From Oscillospiraceae bacterium (GTDB lineage Bacteria > Bacillota_A > Clostridia > Oscillospirales > Oscillospiraceae), in NCBI GenBank assembly GCA_017481325.1, contig JAFUPG010000087.1, positions 1 through 24,585 on the forward strand: DNA of 24,585 bases, read 5' to 3'. The position numbers were made by a program, and so were the translations under genes. Shown here in pieces: positions 8,633 through 19,259 of the stretch. The notes under the pieces were generated by a model, which was not told where the DNA came from, made no database searches, and was given only the letters and a program-made list of their open reading frames with translations. Position 1 is the stretch's first letter; the number at the start of each line of letters is the position of its first letter.

Positions 8633-10618
8633 TCAGGCTGCGGAGCTGAGGCTGGCATCGTCGATCTTGCCCCAGGCATTGGGCCCGGCACACTTGACAT
8701 AGATGCCCACCACGATGCTGTCGCCCTCGGTGTAGTCGATGCCTTCAACAGTGGCGGTGTGCCACTCGTTGTAGACGGTGATTTGGGTGGTTGCGGTGGA
8801 GACGATCTGGCCGTTGAGCTTCACATAGGCATAGATCTCGGTCTCGCCGCCGTCGCCGCCCATAATGGAGATGGTATAGTCATAGAGGCCTGATTTCAGC
8901 TCCTTGACCTCCTGCTCCAGGGTGAACTCCACGCAGTTGGCGGCAGCGCCCCAGAAATGGTAGTGGAAATTGCCGGTGAGGGAGTCGGTGACCTTATCCT
9001 CCACCTTCAGTTCGTCAAAGTCGGTGATCTGAGTGGCAACCCAGCCCAGCTCGCCCTCTTCGAAGCTGCCGTTTTGAAGGAAGTTGTAGTTGACCATGGA
9101 CACATAGCACACAGCCTCCATGCCGCCTGCAGTGCCGTAAACGGTGTACTTGGCAACGCCGCCGGATTTCATGGCTGCCTCGTCCACGTCCTGCCACTGA
9201 ACGGGGATCTCCTCACGGGTGTTATCCAGCATAATGGCGTTGACGGTCTCGGGCAGGGTGATCTCACCCTTGAGATCCAGAACCACATTGGCATCCTCAA
9301 TGGCATCGGGGCGATTCTCGATCACATTGCCCTCTCTCACCAGAGAGAAGACCTTCAGGGACTCCAGCACCTTGCCCTGGGCATCGAAGAAGGCCTGATT
9401 ATCCACGGCGCAGCCGCCGTAGTACTTGCCTGCGTCATCGGGATCGTAGCCGGAGGCGTAGGAGGAGGCCCAGCCGGAGCCGTACTGCTCCCAGAGGGCA
9501 GAGTTTTTCTCGTAGCTCTCGGTGCCGACGGAGATCCAGGTGCCCTCCCAGTAGAAGACACCGATGCCGTTGACGGTGCGATTGGCCACGGTGTCGATGA
9601 CATCCCGTACCAGATTGGCCTGACCCTGCTGGGAGAAGGGGTAGCTTTTGACAATACCGCCGCCCTCACCGATGGTATTACCGGAGAAGTCCGTATCCTC
9701 TGCGGTGAAGGCGTAGGAGGTCTCAGCCACCATGACCTTTTTATTGTATGTGGTGGCAATATTGCTCAGAACCTGCGAGAGGTTCTCCAGGGTGCCGTGC
9801 CAGAAGGGGTAGTAGGAGGAGGCGAAGACATCGTAGTCCACCTGATAGTAGTCCAGATTCTTGCCGTAGCTGGCATAGCTGTCGGTATTTTCGGGGTTGG
9901 CGAAGTGGATGGCCACCAGGGCATCGGGGCAGACCTCACGGACAGCCTTGCTGCCGGCCTGCATGAGACGGGTGATCCGCTCCCAGCCGCCCAGGGCGCT
10001 GCTCTTCTCGCCGCAGAGGGCGCCGTTGGTCTCGTTGCCCACCTGCACCATACCCACAGCCACACCGGCATCCACCAGCTGCTGCAGGCAGTCCTTGGTG
10101 TAGGCATAGAGGGCGACTTCTTTCTCATCGATGGCCATGTTTTTCCAGGCTTTGGGGGTCATCTGCTTGCCGGGGTCTGCCCAGAAGTCGGAGTAGTGGA
10201 AATTCACCAGCAGCTTCATGCCGTACTGTGTGGCACGCTTGCCGATGGCGATGGCATTGGCGATATCGCAGTTGCCGCCGCCGTAGCCATTTCCGTTCTC
10301 GTCAAAGGGCTCGTTCCAGATGCGGACACGGATATAGTTGATGCCGTTGGCGCTGAGGATCTCATAGACATCCTTCTCGCTGCCGTCGTAATCGTAATAC
10401 TTCACACCGCTGGCCTCCAGCGCAGGGACGCAGGAGGCATCCATGCCCATGATGAAGTCCTCGGGGAGGTTCTCCACCTTCTGAACATAGAGGCTGTCGG
10501 AGGTCACGGGTTCTGCAGGGGTCTCAGGGGGCTGCGACTCCTCCGAAGAGGAGCCGCAGGCGGTAAAGGTTAAGATCATAGCAAGAAGCAGAGCCAAAAA
10601 ACGAATGGTTTTTTTCAT
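8633..10618 (-). CDS. GH53 endo-beta-1,4-galactanase lipoprotein with CBM61-like tail
   Basis: Surface endo-beta-1,4-galactanase attacking galactan side chains of plant pectin. The signal peptide ends with lipobox FTAC (Cys21), then a Ser/Glu/Pro linker. The catalytic domain spans about 53-400, with acid/base Glu196 in VQVGNETNG, nucleophile Glu299 in VMVAETSYAF and the signature FHYSDFWADP (140-149). About 430-507 is an Ig-like (Big_4 type) domain. From about 512, FLQNGSFEEGELGW through WGKIDDASL is a beta-sandwich resembling the galactan-binding CBM61 family often joined to GH53. The 661 residues are therefore a multidomain version of the shorter paralogue at 5870-6976. It sits between pullulanase (18-base gap) and amylase (14-base gap), so it is co-transcribed with starch enzymes. 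Confidence 0.93.
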   Translation of the reverse strand: MKKTIRFLALLLAMILTFTACGSSSEESQPPETPAEPVTSDSLYVQKVENLPEDFIMGMDASCVPALEASGVKYYDYDGSEKDVYEILSANGINYIRVRIWNEPFDENGNGYGGGNCDIANAIAIGKRATQYGMKLLVNFHYSDFWADPGKQMTPKAWKNMAIDEKEVALYAYTKDCLQQLVDAGVAVGMVQVGNETNGALCGEKSSALGGWERITRLMQAGSKAVREVCPDALVAIHFANPENTDSYASYGKNLDYYQVDYDVFASSYYPFWHGTLENLSQVLSNIATTYNKKVMVAETSYAFTAEDTDFSGNTIGEGGGIVKSYPFSQQGQANLVRDVIDTVANRTVNGIGVFYWEGTWISVGTESYEKNSALWEQYGSGWASSYASGYDPDDAGKYYGGCAVDNQAFFDAQGKVLESLKVFSLVREGNVIENRPDAIEDANVVLDLKGEITLPETVNAIMLDNTREEIPVQWQDVDEAAMKSGGVAKYTVYGTAGGMEAVCYVSMVNYNFLQNGSFEEGELGWVATQITDFDELKVEDKVTDSLTGNFHYHFWGAAANCVEFTLEQEVKELKSGLYDYTISIMGGDGGETEIYAYVKLNGQIVSTATTQITVYNEWHTATVEGIDYTEGDSIVVGIYVKCAGPNAWGKIDDASLSSAA

Positions 10619-10636
10619 TGTCCGCTCCTCCGGGGA

Positions 10637-13327
10637 TCAGTCCAGAGCTTCGTCGTTGAGGTAGACCAGGATGCCGATGCCGTCGACGGTGACGGAGCCG
10701 GTCTCCTTGGCAATGACGGAAGCGCCTGCCACGGAGGCATTGGCAACCAGGTTCCACTCCCCTTCCAGAGTGTAGGGCAGAGCGGTCTTGTTGGGGTTCA
10801 GAACCACCAGAGCCTGGCCGCCTTCGCCGTCGTCAAAGACTACGACCACGATGCCGCTGCCCAGGGTCTCGGAGCTGATGACACGGACTTCGGGATCGGT
10901 GAAGATGTCATACTCCTGACGCATGGCGATGAGGCCCTTGTAGTAGAGCATGGTCTCGTACTGGATGGTGCCCTCGTGGAGGACGGACCAGTCGATATTG
11001 TTGATGGCATCGGAGGACATATAGCTGTTCTCGTCGCCGTCCTTGGTGCGGAGCATTTCCTCGCCGGCCTGCCAGAAGGGCGTGCCCTTGGCTACCATGA
11101 CGATGGCTGCGCCCAGCTTGTTCATGCGGATGCGGTCAGCCTCGGAGTCCTCGGGGTTGGAGAGGAGGAGCTTATCCCAGAGGGTGTTGTTATCGTGGGC
11201 GCTCATGTAGTTGATGACCATGTCATTGTCTACTGTCCAGCCCTGGCTGACACCACGGCCGCCGGAGAGGCTGAATACCACGTCAGCGATGGTGGCTGCA
11301 TTGGCTGCGCCGCTGATGAAGCCCTGGGCGGTCTTCTCAAAGACGCTGCCCTTCAGGCCGTCACGGATGACGTCATTGAAGACGGCAACTGCGCCGATGC
11401 CCTCGCCGGTGGGCTTGATCTGGCTGATGTTGGTCTGGTTGGCCTGTGCGCTGCCGTCGATGGTGGCGCCCATGGTCCAGCCTTCGCCGTAGATAATGGC
11501 GTTGGGGTTGATGGCGTGGACAGCGGTCTCCACTTCCTGCATCGTCTGCACATCATGCAGACCCATCAGGTCGAAGCGCAGGCCGTCCAGGTTGTACTCC
11601 TTGATCCAGTAGGAGGTGGAGTCTACCATGAACTTGCCGTACATGTAGCGCTCGGAGGCGGTGTCGTTGCCGCAGCCGCTGGCGGAGGAGTTGGCACCGG
11701 TGGAGGTGTAGCGGTAGTAGTAATAGGGAACGATCTTATTGAAGGAGGAGTTGGCATCGTGGGTGTGGTTATAGACCACGTCCATGATCACGCAGATACC
11801 GGCCTCGTGGAGGGCCATGACCATCTGCTTGAACTCGTTGATACGGACTTCGCCGTGGTAGGGATCGGTGGAGTAGCTGCCTTCGGGGACATTGTAGTTC
11901 TTGGGATCGTAGCCCCAGTTGAACTCGTCCTCGGGGGTGGACTCGTCCACGGTAGCGTAGTCATAGACAGGCAGGAGATGGACGTGGGTGATGCCCAGCT
12001 CCTTCAGGTAGTCCACACCCACGGCTACGCCGTGCTCGTTGACCAGGCCGGTCTCGGTGAAGGCCAGGTACTTGCCCTTGTACTGGGAGGACTCGATGCG
12101 GTTGGAGAAGTCACGGACATGGACTTCCCAGATCACAGCCTCGGAGTAGTGGTCGATAGCTTCCGGCTCCTTGTGGCCTTCCCAGCCCTCGGGGTTGGTC
12201 AGGGAGAGATCCACAACCATGCCACGGTTGCCGTTGAGGCCCGCTGCCTTGGCATAGGGGTCAACCGCTTCCTGGGTGCCAACAGAGGTGGTGACGGTGT
12301 AGGTGTAGTAGGTGCCGTGGCCGCAGGCCTCGGTATGCTCCCAGACACCCTTGTCGCCACGGGTCATCTCGACGGACTTATAAGCCTCCACGCCGTCACC
12401 GGCCTCGAAGAGGTTCAGGACTACCATGGAAGCGGTGGGAGCCCAGACCTTGAAGGTGGTCTCGCCGCCGTGGATCACAGCGCCCAGATCGTCGCCGTCG
12501 TAGTGATAGTTGTCGGCGAAATACTGGCTGTCGAAAATATCGGTGGGGACAACGGCCTTCTCGCCATAGCCCTCGATGGTGATGCGGTAGTTCTTGGACA
12601 GATCCAGGCTCTCAGCCACTTCTACATAGCCGGAGGTGGACTCCTTGCCCAGAGTGGAAACGCTGAGGACTTCCACTTCACGGTCGCCCTCGTAGACCTT
12701 GACCTGGCTCAGGTCGGTGATGGTGGTCTTGGGGGTGATAGAATACTTGATCTGATTTTCGTCGGTCATGCCGGCAAGTGCGAATTTCTTTGCCATATCC
12801 AGGGTTTTTCCTCCATCATTGCTGAAATACTGTGCGGGGTCGCCGGGCTGCAGGTAGATCACGGTCTCCTTGCCCTCGATCACGGCGAAGCGATCCTGCT
12901 CATAGTCCTTGGTGGCAGAGCCCCAGGAGCTGCCGCCGGGTTCGGAGCAGTCTCTGCGGACGATGAAGCCGATCTCGTCGATGCCTTCGGGGACATTGAC
13001 AATGACCTTTGCGCCGTAGTCACATTCGTGGAACAGGTAGCCCTTACCGGCCACATCGCCCCACCAGATCCACATATCGCAGTTCTCGTAGGTGCCGTCG
13101 TAGTACCAGTAGAAGGTGACCTGATTGTGGCCATCGGGAATGGGCTCGGTGTATTCCTCGGTGGCAGGCTCGGTGGACGGCTCCGTTACGGGCTCCGTCT
13201 CGGTGGGCTGGGTGCTGCTGGGTTCGATCTCGGTGGGCTCCGTGTCACCGCCGCAGGCTGTGAGGATCAGGGAAAACAGCATTACGGCTGCCAGGAGCAA
13301 TGCGATGAGTTTCTTTGCGTTCTTCAT
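10637..13327 (-). CDS. pulA: Type I pullulanase lipoprotein (GH13_14)
   Basis: Debranching enzyme that hydrolyses alpha-1,6 bonds of pullulan and branched starch fragments at the cell surface. The signal peptide ends in LTAC (Cys25). A Thr/Glu/Pro repeat linker (about 29-66) carries the protein away from the membrane. A CBM41-like starch-binding domain follows (about 68-165, rich in Trp: MWIWWG), then a beta-rich spacer, a CBM48 domain (about 277-385) and the catalytic barrel. The pullulanase signature is NWGYDPKNYNVPEGSY (470-485). Active-site regions are DVVYNH (516-521), RFDLMG with nucleophile Asp586, YGEGW with acid Glu615 and SAHDN with Asp712. Length 896 is normal for a multidomain form. 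A good AAGGAG site precedes the ATG. Confidence 0.95.
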   Translation of the reverse strand: MKNAKKLIALLLAAVMLFSLILTACGGDTEPTEIEPSSTQPTETEPVTEPSTEPATEEYTEPIPDGHNQVTFYWYYDGTYENCDMWIWWGDVAGKGYLFHECDYGAKVIVNVPEGIDEIGFIVRRDCSEPGGSSWGSATKDYEQDRFAVIEGKETVIYLQPGDPAQYFSNDGGKTLDMAKKFALAGMTDENQIKYSITPKTTITDLSQVKVYEGDREVEVLSVSTLGKESTSGYVEVAESLDLSKNYRITIEGYGEKAVVPTDIFDSQYFADNYHYDGDDLGAVIHGGETTFKVWAPTASMVVLNLFEAGDGVEAYKSVEMTRGDKGVWEHTEACGHGTYYTYTVTTSVGTQEAVDPYAKAAGLNGNRGMVVDLSLTNPEGWEGHKEPEAIDHYSEAVIWEVHVRDFSNRIESSQYKGKYLAFTETGLVNEHGVAVGVDYLKELGITHVHLLPVYDYATVDESTPEDEFNWGYDPKNYNVPEGSYSTDPYHGEVRINEFKQMVMALHEAGICVIMDVVYNHTHDANSSFNKIVPYYYYRYTSTGANSSASGCGNDTASERYMYGKFMVDSTSYWIKEYNLDGLRFDLMGLHDVQTMQEVETAVHAINPNAIIYGEGWTMGATIDGSAQANQTNISQIKPTGEGIGAVAVFNDVIRDGLKGSVFEKTAQGFISGAANAATIADVVFSLSGGRGVSQGWTVDNDMVINYMSAHDNNTLWDKLLLSNPEDSEADRIRMNKLGAAIVMVAKGTPFWQAGEEMLRTKDGDENSYMSSDAINNIDWSVLHEGTIQYETMLYYKGLIAMRQEYDIFTDPEVRVISSETLGSGIVVVVFDDGEGGQALVVLNPNKTALPYTLEGEWNLVANASVAGASVIAKETGSVTVDGIGILVYLNDEALD

Positions 13328-13354
13328 GGCTTTTCTCCTTGTATGTAAATTTTA

Positions 13355-14842
13355 TTACTTTCTGTCGGTTCTCTCCGTCAGGGAGAGGATGATGCTGCGG
13401 AGCTCGGGGGTATCGAAGTGCAGATCGGCCCTCCAGCCCCAGTTGCCCTCGGCGGCGCCGGGGATGTTCATGCGACCCTGGTTGTTATCCAGCAGCAGGT
13501 AGTCCTGCAGAGGCACCATGGCCAGGTTGGCACGGCTGCGGAAGGCGAACTCAATGAGGTCATAGACCCGATGCTGACCCTCGGTGTGGGGGCACTCACG
13601 CCGGAAGCGCTCGGCGGCCTCGCCGTAGATCTCCTGCACCCAGGAGCAGCTGCAGTCGGAGTCGTGAGAGGCGGAGTAGACCACGCAGTTGTCGGTGGTG
13701 TACATACGGGGCAGGTTGTCGCTGTCCTCTTCGTAGAAGGCGAAGTGGAGCATCTTCATGCCGGGGAAGCCGGTGTCCTCCATGAGCTCCAGCACGTCGG
13801 GGGTGATAAAGCCCAGATCCTCAGCGATGACCTTGGCATCGGGGCAGGCCTGACGGAGGGTGCGGAAGAGGGCGATGCCGGGTGCGGAGTCCCACTTGCC
13901 GTTGCGGGCCGTTGCCTCGCCGTAGGGTACGTTGAAATAACCGGCAAAGCCACGGAAGTGGTCAATGCGGAGAATGTCGAAGAGGCGGTAAGCCAGCTGG
14001 GTGCGGCGGAGCCACCAGCTAAATCCCTGCTGCTCCATGAGCTGCCAGTTGTAGATGGGGTTGCCCCAGAGCTGGCCGTCGGGAGAGAAGCCGTCGGGAG
14101 GACAGCCTGCCACCACGGTGGGGTTGTAGTTGCCGTCTAAGAGGAACTGCTCCGGTGCGGACCAGACATCCACGCTGTCGTGTGCCACATAGATGGGCAT
14201 ATCGCCGATGATCAGGATGCCCTTCTCGGCGGCATGCTTGCGCACCAGATTCCACTGACGGGAGAACTCATACTGATTCCAGCGCCAGAAGTTCATCTCG
14301 CCGTCAAACTCGCCCTTGTGGTTGAGGGCCTTGTGGTAATTGCGGTGCTCCTCGTCCCAGAGGGTCCACTGGCAGTTGTTGTAGTGACCCTTCAGAGCCA
14401 TAAAGAGGGCATAGTCCTCCAGCCAATGACCTTCGGCATTGAGGAAGGCATAATAGTCCTCATTGGGGGTGAAGCGGCTGAAGGCCAGACGCAAGAGGGT
14501 ATAACGGGTATGGAACAGCCAGCCGTAGTCCACACGGTTGGAAACGTTTCGATGGGAGTTTAATTCCTCTTCCGTTACCAGACCCTGCTCCATGAGCAGC
14601 TCGGGGTCGATGAAATAGGGGTTGCCTGCGGCAGAGGCAGGAGACTGATAGGGGCTGTCGCCAAAGGAGGTGGGGTTCAGAGGCAGAACCTGCCAGACCT
14701 TCTGACCGGTGGCAGCAAGGAAATCAATAAAATCATGGGCTCCCTTGCCGAAATTGCCGATGCCGTAAACGCCGGGCAGGCTGCTCACGGGCATAATGAT
14801 GCCGGCCTTATGCCGGAAGCCGAAATTCTTGTACTGATCCAC
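13355..14842 (-). CDS. malQ: 4-alpha-glucanotransferase (amylomaltase, GH77)
   Basis: Cytoplasmic enzyme that shuffles alpha-1,4-glucan chains, making imported maltodextrins usable. The start is a GTG at 14842 preceded by AAAGGA; it places the conserved SLPGVYGIGNFG at 21-32, as expected. Active-site residues are Asp294 in LRIDHFRGF (nucleophile), Glu341 in IAEDLG (acid) and Asp394. The last motif reads YSASHDSDCSCSW instead of the more usual YTGTHDN form, so the surrounding residues are diverged although the Asp is kept. The 495 residues match the bacterial amylomaltase length. It is the first gene of the five-gene enzyme run, 27 bases before pulA. Confidence 0.95.
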   Translation of the reverse strand: MDQYKNFGFRHKAGIIMPVSSLPGVYGIGNFGKGAHDFIDFLAATGQKVWQVLPLNPTSFGDSPYQSPASAAGNPYFIDPELLMEQGLVTEEELNSHRNVSNRVDYGWLFHTRYTLLRLAFSRFTPNEDYYAFLNAEGHWLEDYALFMALKGHYNNCQWTLWDEEHRNYHKALNHKGEFDGEMNFWRWNQYEFSRQWNLVRKHAAEKGILIIGDMPIYVAHDSVDVWSAPEQFLLDGNYNPTVVAGCPPDGFSPDGQLWGNPIYNWQLMEQQGFSWWLRRTQLAYRLFDILRIDHFRGFAGYFNVPYGEATARNGKWDSAPGIALFRTLRQACPDAKVIAEDLGFITPDVLELMEDTGFPGMKMLHFAFYEEDSDNLPRMYTTDNCVVYSASHDSDCSCSWVQEIYGEAAERFRRECPHTEGQHRVYDLIEFAFRSRANLAMVPLQDYLLLDNNQGRMNIPGAAEGNWGWRADLHFDTPELRSIILSLTERTDRK

Positions 14843-14898
14843 GGAAAAAAGTCCTTTCTCTATGCTGTAGGATAGAAGCGCCCCAATTTCCGGGGCAC

Positions 14899-14927
14899 AT
14901 TTTACTCCACTATTAAATCTATCACAA
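14899..14927 (-). promoter_or_regulatory. Sigma-A promoter of the malQ-led operon
   Basis: On the minus strand TTGTGA (14922-14927) and TAAAAT (14899-14904) are 17 bases apart. An inverted repeat GCCCC/GGGGC (14880-14884 and 14892-14896) lies at the predicted transcription start and could be an operator. The leader to the GTG is about 50 bases. Confidence 0.7.
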
Positions 14928-15193
14928 GCCCCGAAAAATTACAACTAAAATCTGCGGGAAATTTTCGGAAATCTCTCACCCCTTCCGGTTTCTGTCTATA
15001 TAGAGATGTTTCTGCTGCATTTCGCAGGGGACGGGTTGCCCATCCCGGAGAGGCGCTTCCGTTGCATTCCGTAGGGGACGGGTTGCCCGTCCCGGCGTAC
15101 CGTCTGCGTTGAAACCATCGTTCTGCGGCATCCGCTGCCGCAGCGGGAGGCGGAACGCCTCCCCTACAATTTCTTTCAGGGTGGCAGCAAAAA
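14928..15193. other. Gap between malQ promoter and glmS terminator
   Basis: I see no gene here. 14928-15010 is A/T-richer and unremarkable apart from a CTATATAG palindrome near 14997. 15014-15167 is a cluster of short GC-rich hairpins belonging to an intergenic repeat, described separately. Confidence 0.6.
15014..15167. repeat. GC-rich palindromic repeat cluster with GTAGGGG ends
   Basis: Two 37-bp direct repeats (15014-15050 and 15061-15097) agree at about 32 positions. The second holds a perfect hairpin GGGACGGG-TTG-CCCGTCCC (15075-15093). Further hairpins follow: CCGCTG/CAGCGG (15132-15146) and GGGAGGCG-GAA-CGCCTCCC (15145-15163). GTAGGGG at 15071-15077 is mirrored by CCCCTAC at 15161-15167, which may mark the element's ends. 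Confidence 0.65.
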
Positions 15194-15217
15194 ACCGCTC
15201 CCCGGGTGGGGAGCGGT
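15189..15217 (-). terminator. Intrinsic terminator of glmS
   Basis: On the minus strand the perfect 10-bp stem ACCGCTCCCC / GGGGAGCGGT (loop of 4) is followed directly by a U-run (TTTTTG). It starts about 13 bases after the glmS stop codon. Confidence 0.9.
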
Positions 15218-15229
15218 GGAGTGGATTGC

Positions 15230-17071
15230 TTATTCCACGGTCACGGACTTTGCCAGGTTGCGGGGCTTGTCGACGTCGCAGCCACGCTTTAAGGCAACGT
15301 AGTAGGAGAAGATCTGCAGGGGGATCACGCTGAGGCTGGGCTGCAGCAGGGGGTGGGTCTTGGGAACCAGAATCACCCGATCGGCGGCCTTTTTCAGCTT
15401 GCCTGCGGTCTCCTCGGTGGTGACGGCCAGAACATGAGCGCCACGGGCCTTGACCTCTTCCATATTGGACAGGGTCTTCTCAAAGAGGGCCTCCATGGTG
15501 GCCAGGGCAATGACCAGGGTATCCTGCTCAATGAGGGAGATGGGGCCGTGCTTCAATTCGCCGGCAGCATAAGCCTCGGAGTGGACATAGGCGATCTCCT
15601 TGAGCTTCAGACTGCCCTCCAGGCAGGTGGCGGAGTCGGTATTTCTGCCGATGAAGAACACATCGTGCTTCTCACACAGGGCCTCGGCATAGTCCTCGAT
15701 ATGCTTCAGATAGTCGCAGGAGAGCATCTGCTCCATGGCCTCGGGCAGCTGCGCCAGCGCCTCGTACATCCGGTCATAATTCTCACCCATCCAGGTGCCC
15801 AGCAGCTGACCCATATACAGGGCAATGAGATACAGCACGGAGAGCTGGGTGGAGTAGGCCTTGGTGGTAGCCACGGCGATCTCGGGGCCTGCCCAGGTGT
15901 AGATCACATCGTCGGCTTCCTTGGAGATGGCGCTGCCCACCACATTGACAATGGCCAGGGTACGGGCACCCAGGCTTCTGGACTCACGGAGGGCGGCCAG
16001 GGTATCGGCGGTCTCGCCGGACTGGCTGATGATGATCACCAGGGTGTCATCCCCCAGCACGGGCTCGCAGTAGCGGAACTCGGAGGCCAGCACAGGCTCT
16101 ACGGGGATGCGGCAGGTCTTCTCCAGAATATACTTGCCCACGCAGCCCACGTAGTAGGCAGAGCCGCAGGCCACGATATAGATACGGCGGATATTGCGGA
16201 GGTAGTCCTCCGTGAGACTCAGACCCTCCAGGCAGACCTTGCCGTCCTTCATACGGGGATTCAGGGTATCACGGAGCGCCTTGGGCTGCTCGTGGATCTC
16301 CTTGAGCATAAAGTGGGGATAGCCGCCCTTTTCCGCAGCGGTCATCTCCCAGGTGATGAGCTCCGGCTCACGGACACATTCCTCACCCAGAGCGTTATAG
16401 AACACGGCGGAATCCTTGGTGAAGCGCACCATGTCGCCGTTGTTCAGATAGACCACCTTACGGGTGTACTTCAAAATGGCGGGGGCATCGGAGGCGATGA
16501 AGTTCTCACCCTCACCGAAGCCGAAGATCAGGGGGCTCTCCTTCTTCATAGCCAGGATGCTGTCGGGCTGATCAATGCACAGGATGCCCAGGGCGTAGCT
16601 GCCCACTAAGGTCTCTCTGGCACGGCAGGCGGCCTTCAGCAGGTCGCCCTCCTCCTCGTAGTACAGCTCCAGCAGGTTGGCGGCGACTTCCGTATCCGTC
16701 TCGGAGACGAAGGTCTTGCCCTGCTCCATGAGGTAGGACTTCAGGCTCTGGTAGTTCTCGATAATGCCGTTATGTACCAGGCAGATCTTGCCGTTGGCAG
16801 AAACATGGGGATGGGAGTTGATCTGAGAGGGAGCGCCGTGGGTGGCCCAACGGGTATGGCCGATGCCCATATTGCCGGGGAGGGTGGCGCCTGCCTCGGT
16901 CAGATCGCTGAGGGCGGCGAGTCTGCCCTTGGTCTTTTCTACACAAAAACGGTTCTCGGCAAAAACGCAGATGCCTGCAGAGTCATAGCCTCTGTACTCC
17001 AGCTTGGACAGACCGTCCAGCAAAATGGGTGCAGCCTGCTGCTTGCCGAGATAACCAACGATTCCACACAT
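15230..17071 (-). CDS. glmS: Glutamine-fructose-6-phosphate aminotransferase
   Basis: Makes glucosamine-6-phosphate from fructose-6-phosphate and glutamine, the entry step to peptidoglycan amino sugars. The N-terminal glutaminase domain begins MCGIVGYLG with catalytic Cys2 and has GHTRWATHG at 71-79. Two SIS sugar-isomerase domains follow (VACGSAYYVG region; GELKHGP region). The protein ends in LAKSVTVE, the normal C-terminus, and 613 residues is the standard length. It has its own promoter and terminator. The usual Firmicutes glmS ribozyme is not visible in the short upstream gap; instead a terminator-like hairpin overlaps the ribosome site GGAGG (17082-17086, spacing 10). Confidence 0.97.
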   Translation of the reverse strand: MCGIVGYLGKQQAAPILLDGLSKLEYRGYDSAGICVFAENRFCVEKTKGRLAALSDLTEAGATLPGNMGIGHTRWATHGAPSQINSHPHVSANGKICLVHNGIIENYQSLKSYLMEQGKTFVSETDTEVAANLLELYYEEEGDLLKAACRARETLVGSYALGILCIDQPDSILAMKKESPLIFGFGEGENFIASDAPAILKYTRKVVYLNNGDMVRFTKDSAVFYNALGEECVREPELITWEMTAAEKGGYPHFMLKEIHEQPKALRDTLNPRMKDGKVCLEGLSLTEDYLRNIRRIYIVACGSAYYVGCVGKYILEKTCRIPVEPVLASEFRYCEPVLGDDTLVIIISQSGETADTLAALRESRSLGARTLAIVNVVGSAISKEADDVIYTWAGPEIAVATTKAYSTQLSVLYLIALYMGQLLGTWMGENYDRMYEALAQLPEAMEQMLSCDYLKHIEDYAEALCEKHDVFFIGRNTDSATCLEGSLKLKEIAYVHSEAYAAGELKHGPISLIEQDTLVIALATMEALFEKTLSNMEEVKARGAHVLAVTTEETAGKLKKAADRVILVPKTHPLLQPSLSVIPLQIFSYYVALKRGCDVDKPRNLAKSVTVE

Positions 17072-17074
17072 AAT

Positions 17075-17118
17075 AAAAAAACCTCCGTATGCTTTACGGG
17101 TTGTAATAACATACGGAG
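17075..17118 (-). terminator. Read-through terminator overlapping glmS start region
   Basis: On the minus strand CTCCGTATG (17110-17118) pairs with CATACGGAG (17083-17091), loop 18, followed by GTTTTTTT and the glmS ATG. The stem's right arm contains the glmS ribosome site. RNA coming from dprA would form this stem; RNA started at the glmS promoter (start near 17112) would lack most of the left arm and escape. Confidence 0.8.
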
Positions 17119-17147
17119 ATTATAGCTGATTCATAGGTCAAAATCAA
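17119..17147 (-). promoter_or_regulatory. Sigma-A promoter of glmS
   Basis: On the minus strand TTGATT (17142-17147) and a consensus TATAAT (17119-17124) are spaced 17 bases. The -10 box abuts the left arm of the read-through terminator. Confidence 0.8.
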
Positions 17148-17196
17148 CTCATAATTTATATTTTTCGCCGATTCAGAAAAAGACAGTAGATTTTGG

Positions 17197-18044
17197 CTAA
17201 TCCAGCAGGAGAGAACGAAGTTCCTCCGGAGGATGGCGCAGCAGTTTTGCGCCCTGTCGTTGCAGTGCTTTGCAGCCCTCGCTGCCGTCGTCGAAGATAT
17301 ACAGGGGGCTGCGGCCGTGGCGCAGGTTATCTGTAGCGCCCTGCCAGGTACCGCCTGCGGTTTTGGCACATTGCGCCACGAAACAGAGCCTGCCCAGGGC
17401 GTGAATGTAGTGATTACGGCGCAAAGCACGCTGGGCGGTGAAGAAGCAATCATAGCCTTCATCGCTGACATAGAGGACGTTTTTCCGTTGCGGATGCTCC
17501 CGCAAGTCATCGGGAACGAAGGCAATGACCTTGCCTCCGGCGGCAAGGCAAGCCTCCTGGGCAATGGTGTCAATGCCACGGGCATTGCCCGACACCAGCG
17601 CAAAGCCCTCCCGGGCGATCTGCTCACCCACAGCACAGGCGAAAGCGGCATTCTCCGCCGCAGGCTCCCGGGAACCCACCACCGCAATGGCAGGCAGCTG
17701 CAGCAGATCCGGGTCACCCTGACAGAAGAGCACCGGCGGTGTCTCCTCCTGCATCCGCTCCAGATAGTGAGGATACTGCTCGTGTCCCTGCCAGAGGGGA
17801 ATAATCTCCGGCGCTGCATTGATATAGTCCATGAGCCGATCCTCCCGATCCAGCAGCCGTAGGACACGCCGCCGAGGCTCCGAACCGTAGCCCAGAGCCC
17901 CCAGGCTCTCCCAGCTCAGAGGGACATCGGGGAAAAGACGCAGCACCTGTGAAAAGGCATAGAACTCCTGTGGGCTCAAAGGCTGTACCGTCTGTCCCAG
18001 CCGACAGCAGAGCATCAGTCGCTGGGCAATCTCGATCTCCGCCA

Positions 18045-18045
<1 letters not shown>
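17197..18045 (-). CDS. dprA: Short DprA/Smf-family DNA-processing protein
   Basis: Member of the DprA family, which loads RecA on single-stranded DNA during uptake of DNA in transformable bacteria. The Rossmann-fold part shows VVGSREP (122-128), VSGNARGIDTIA (151-162) and RRNHYIHALGR (about 208-218), matching family signatures. The His usual in the GIDxxAH motif is replaced here (GIDTIAQE). At 282 residues it ends soon after the Rossmann domain and lacks the C-terminal winged helix of full-length DprA. The ATG shares one base with the helicase stop (TGATG), so translation is coupled. No competence genes are near, so a transformation role is unproven. It is the last gene before the read-through terminator. 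Confidence 0.85.
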
Positions 18046-19229
<1,184 letters not shown>

Positions 19230-19259
19230 AATGCGATTTCCTTTGCTGATACTATATTA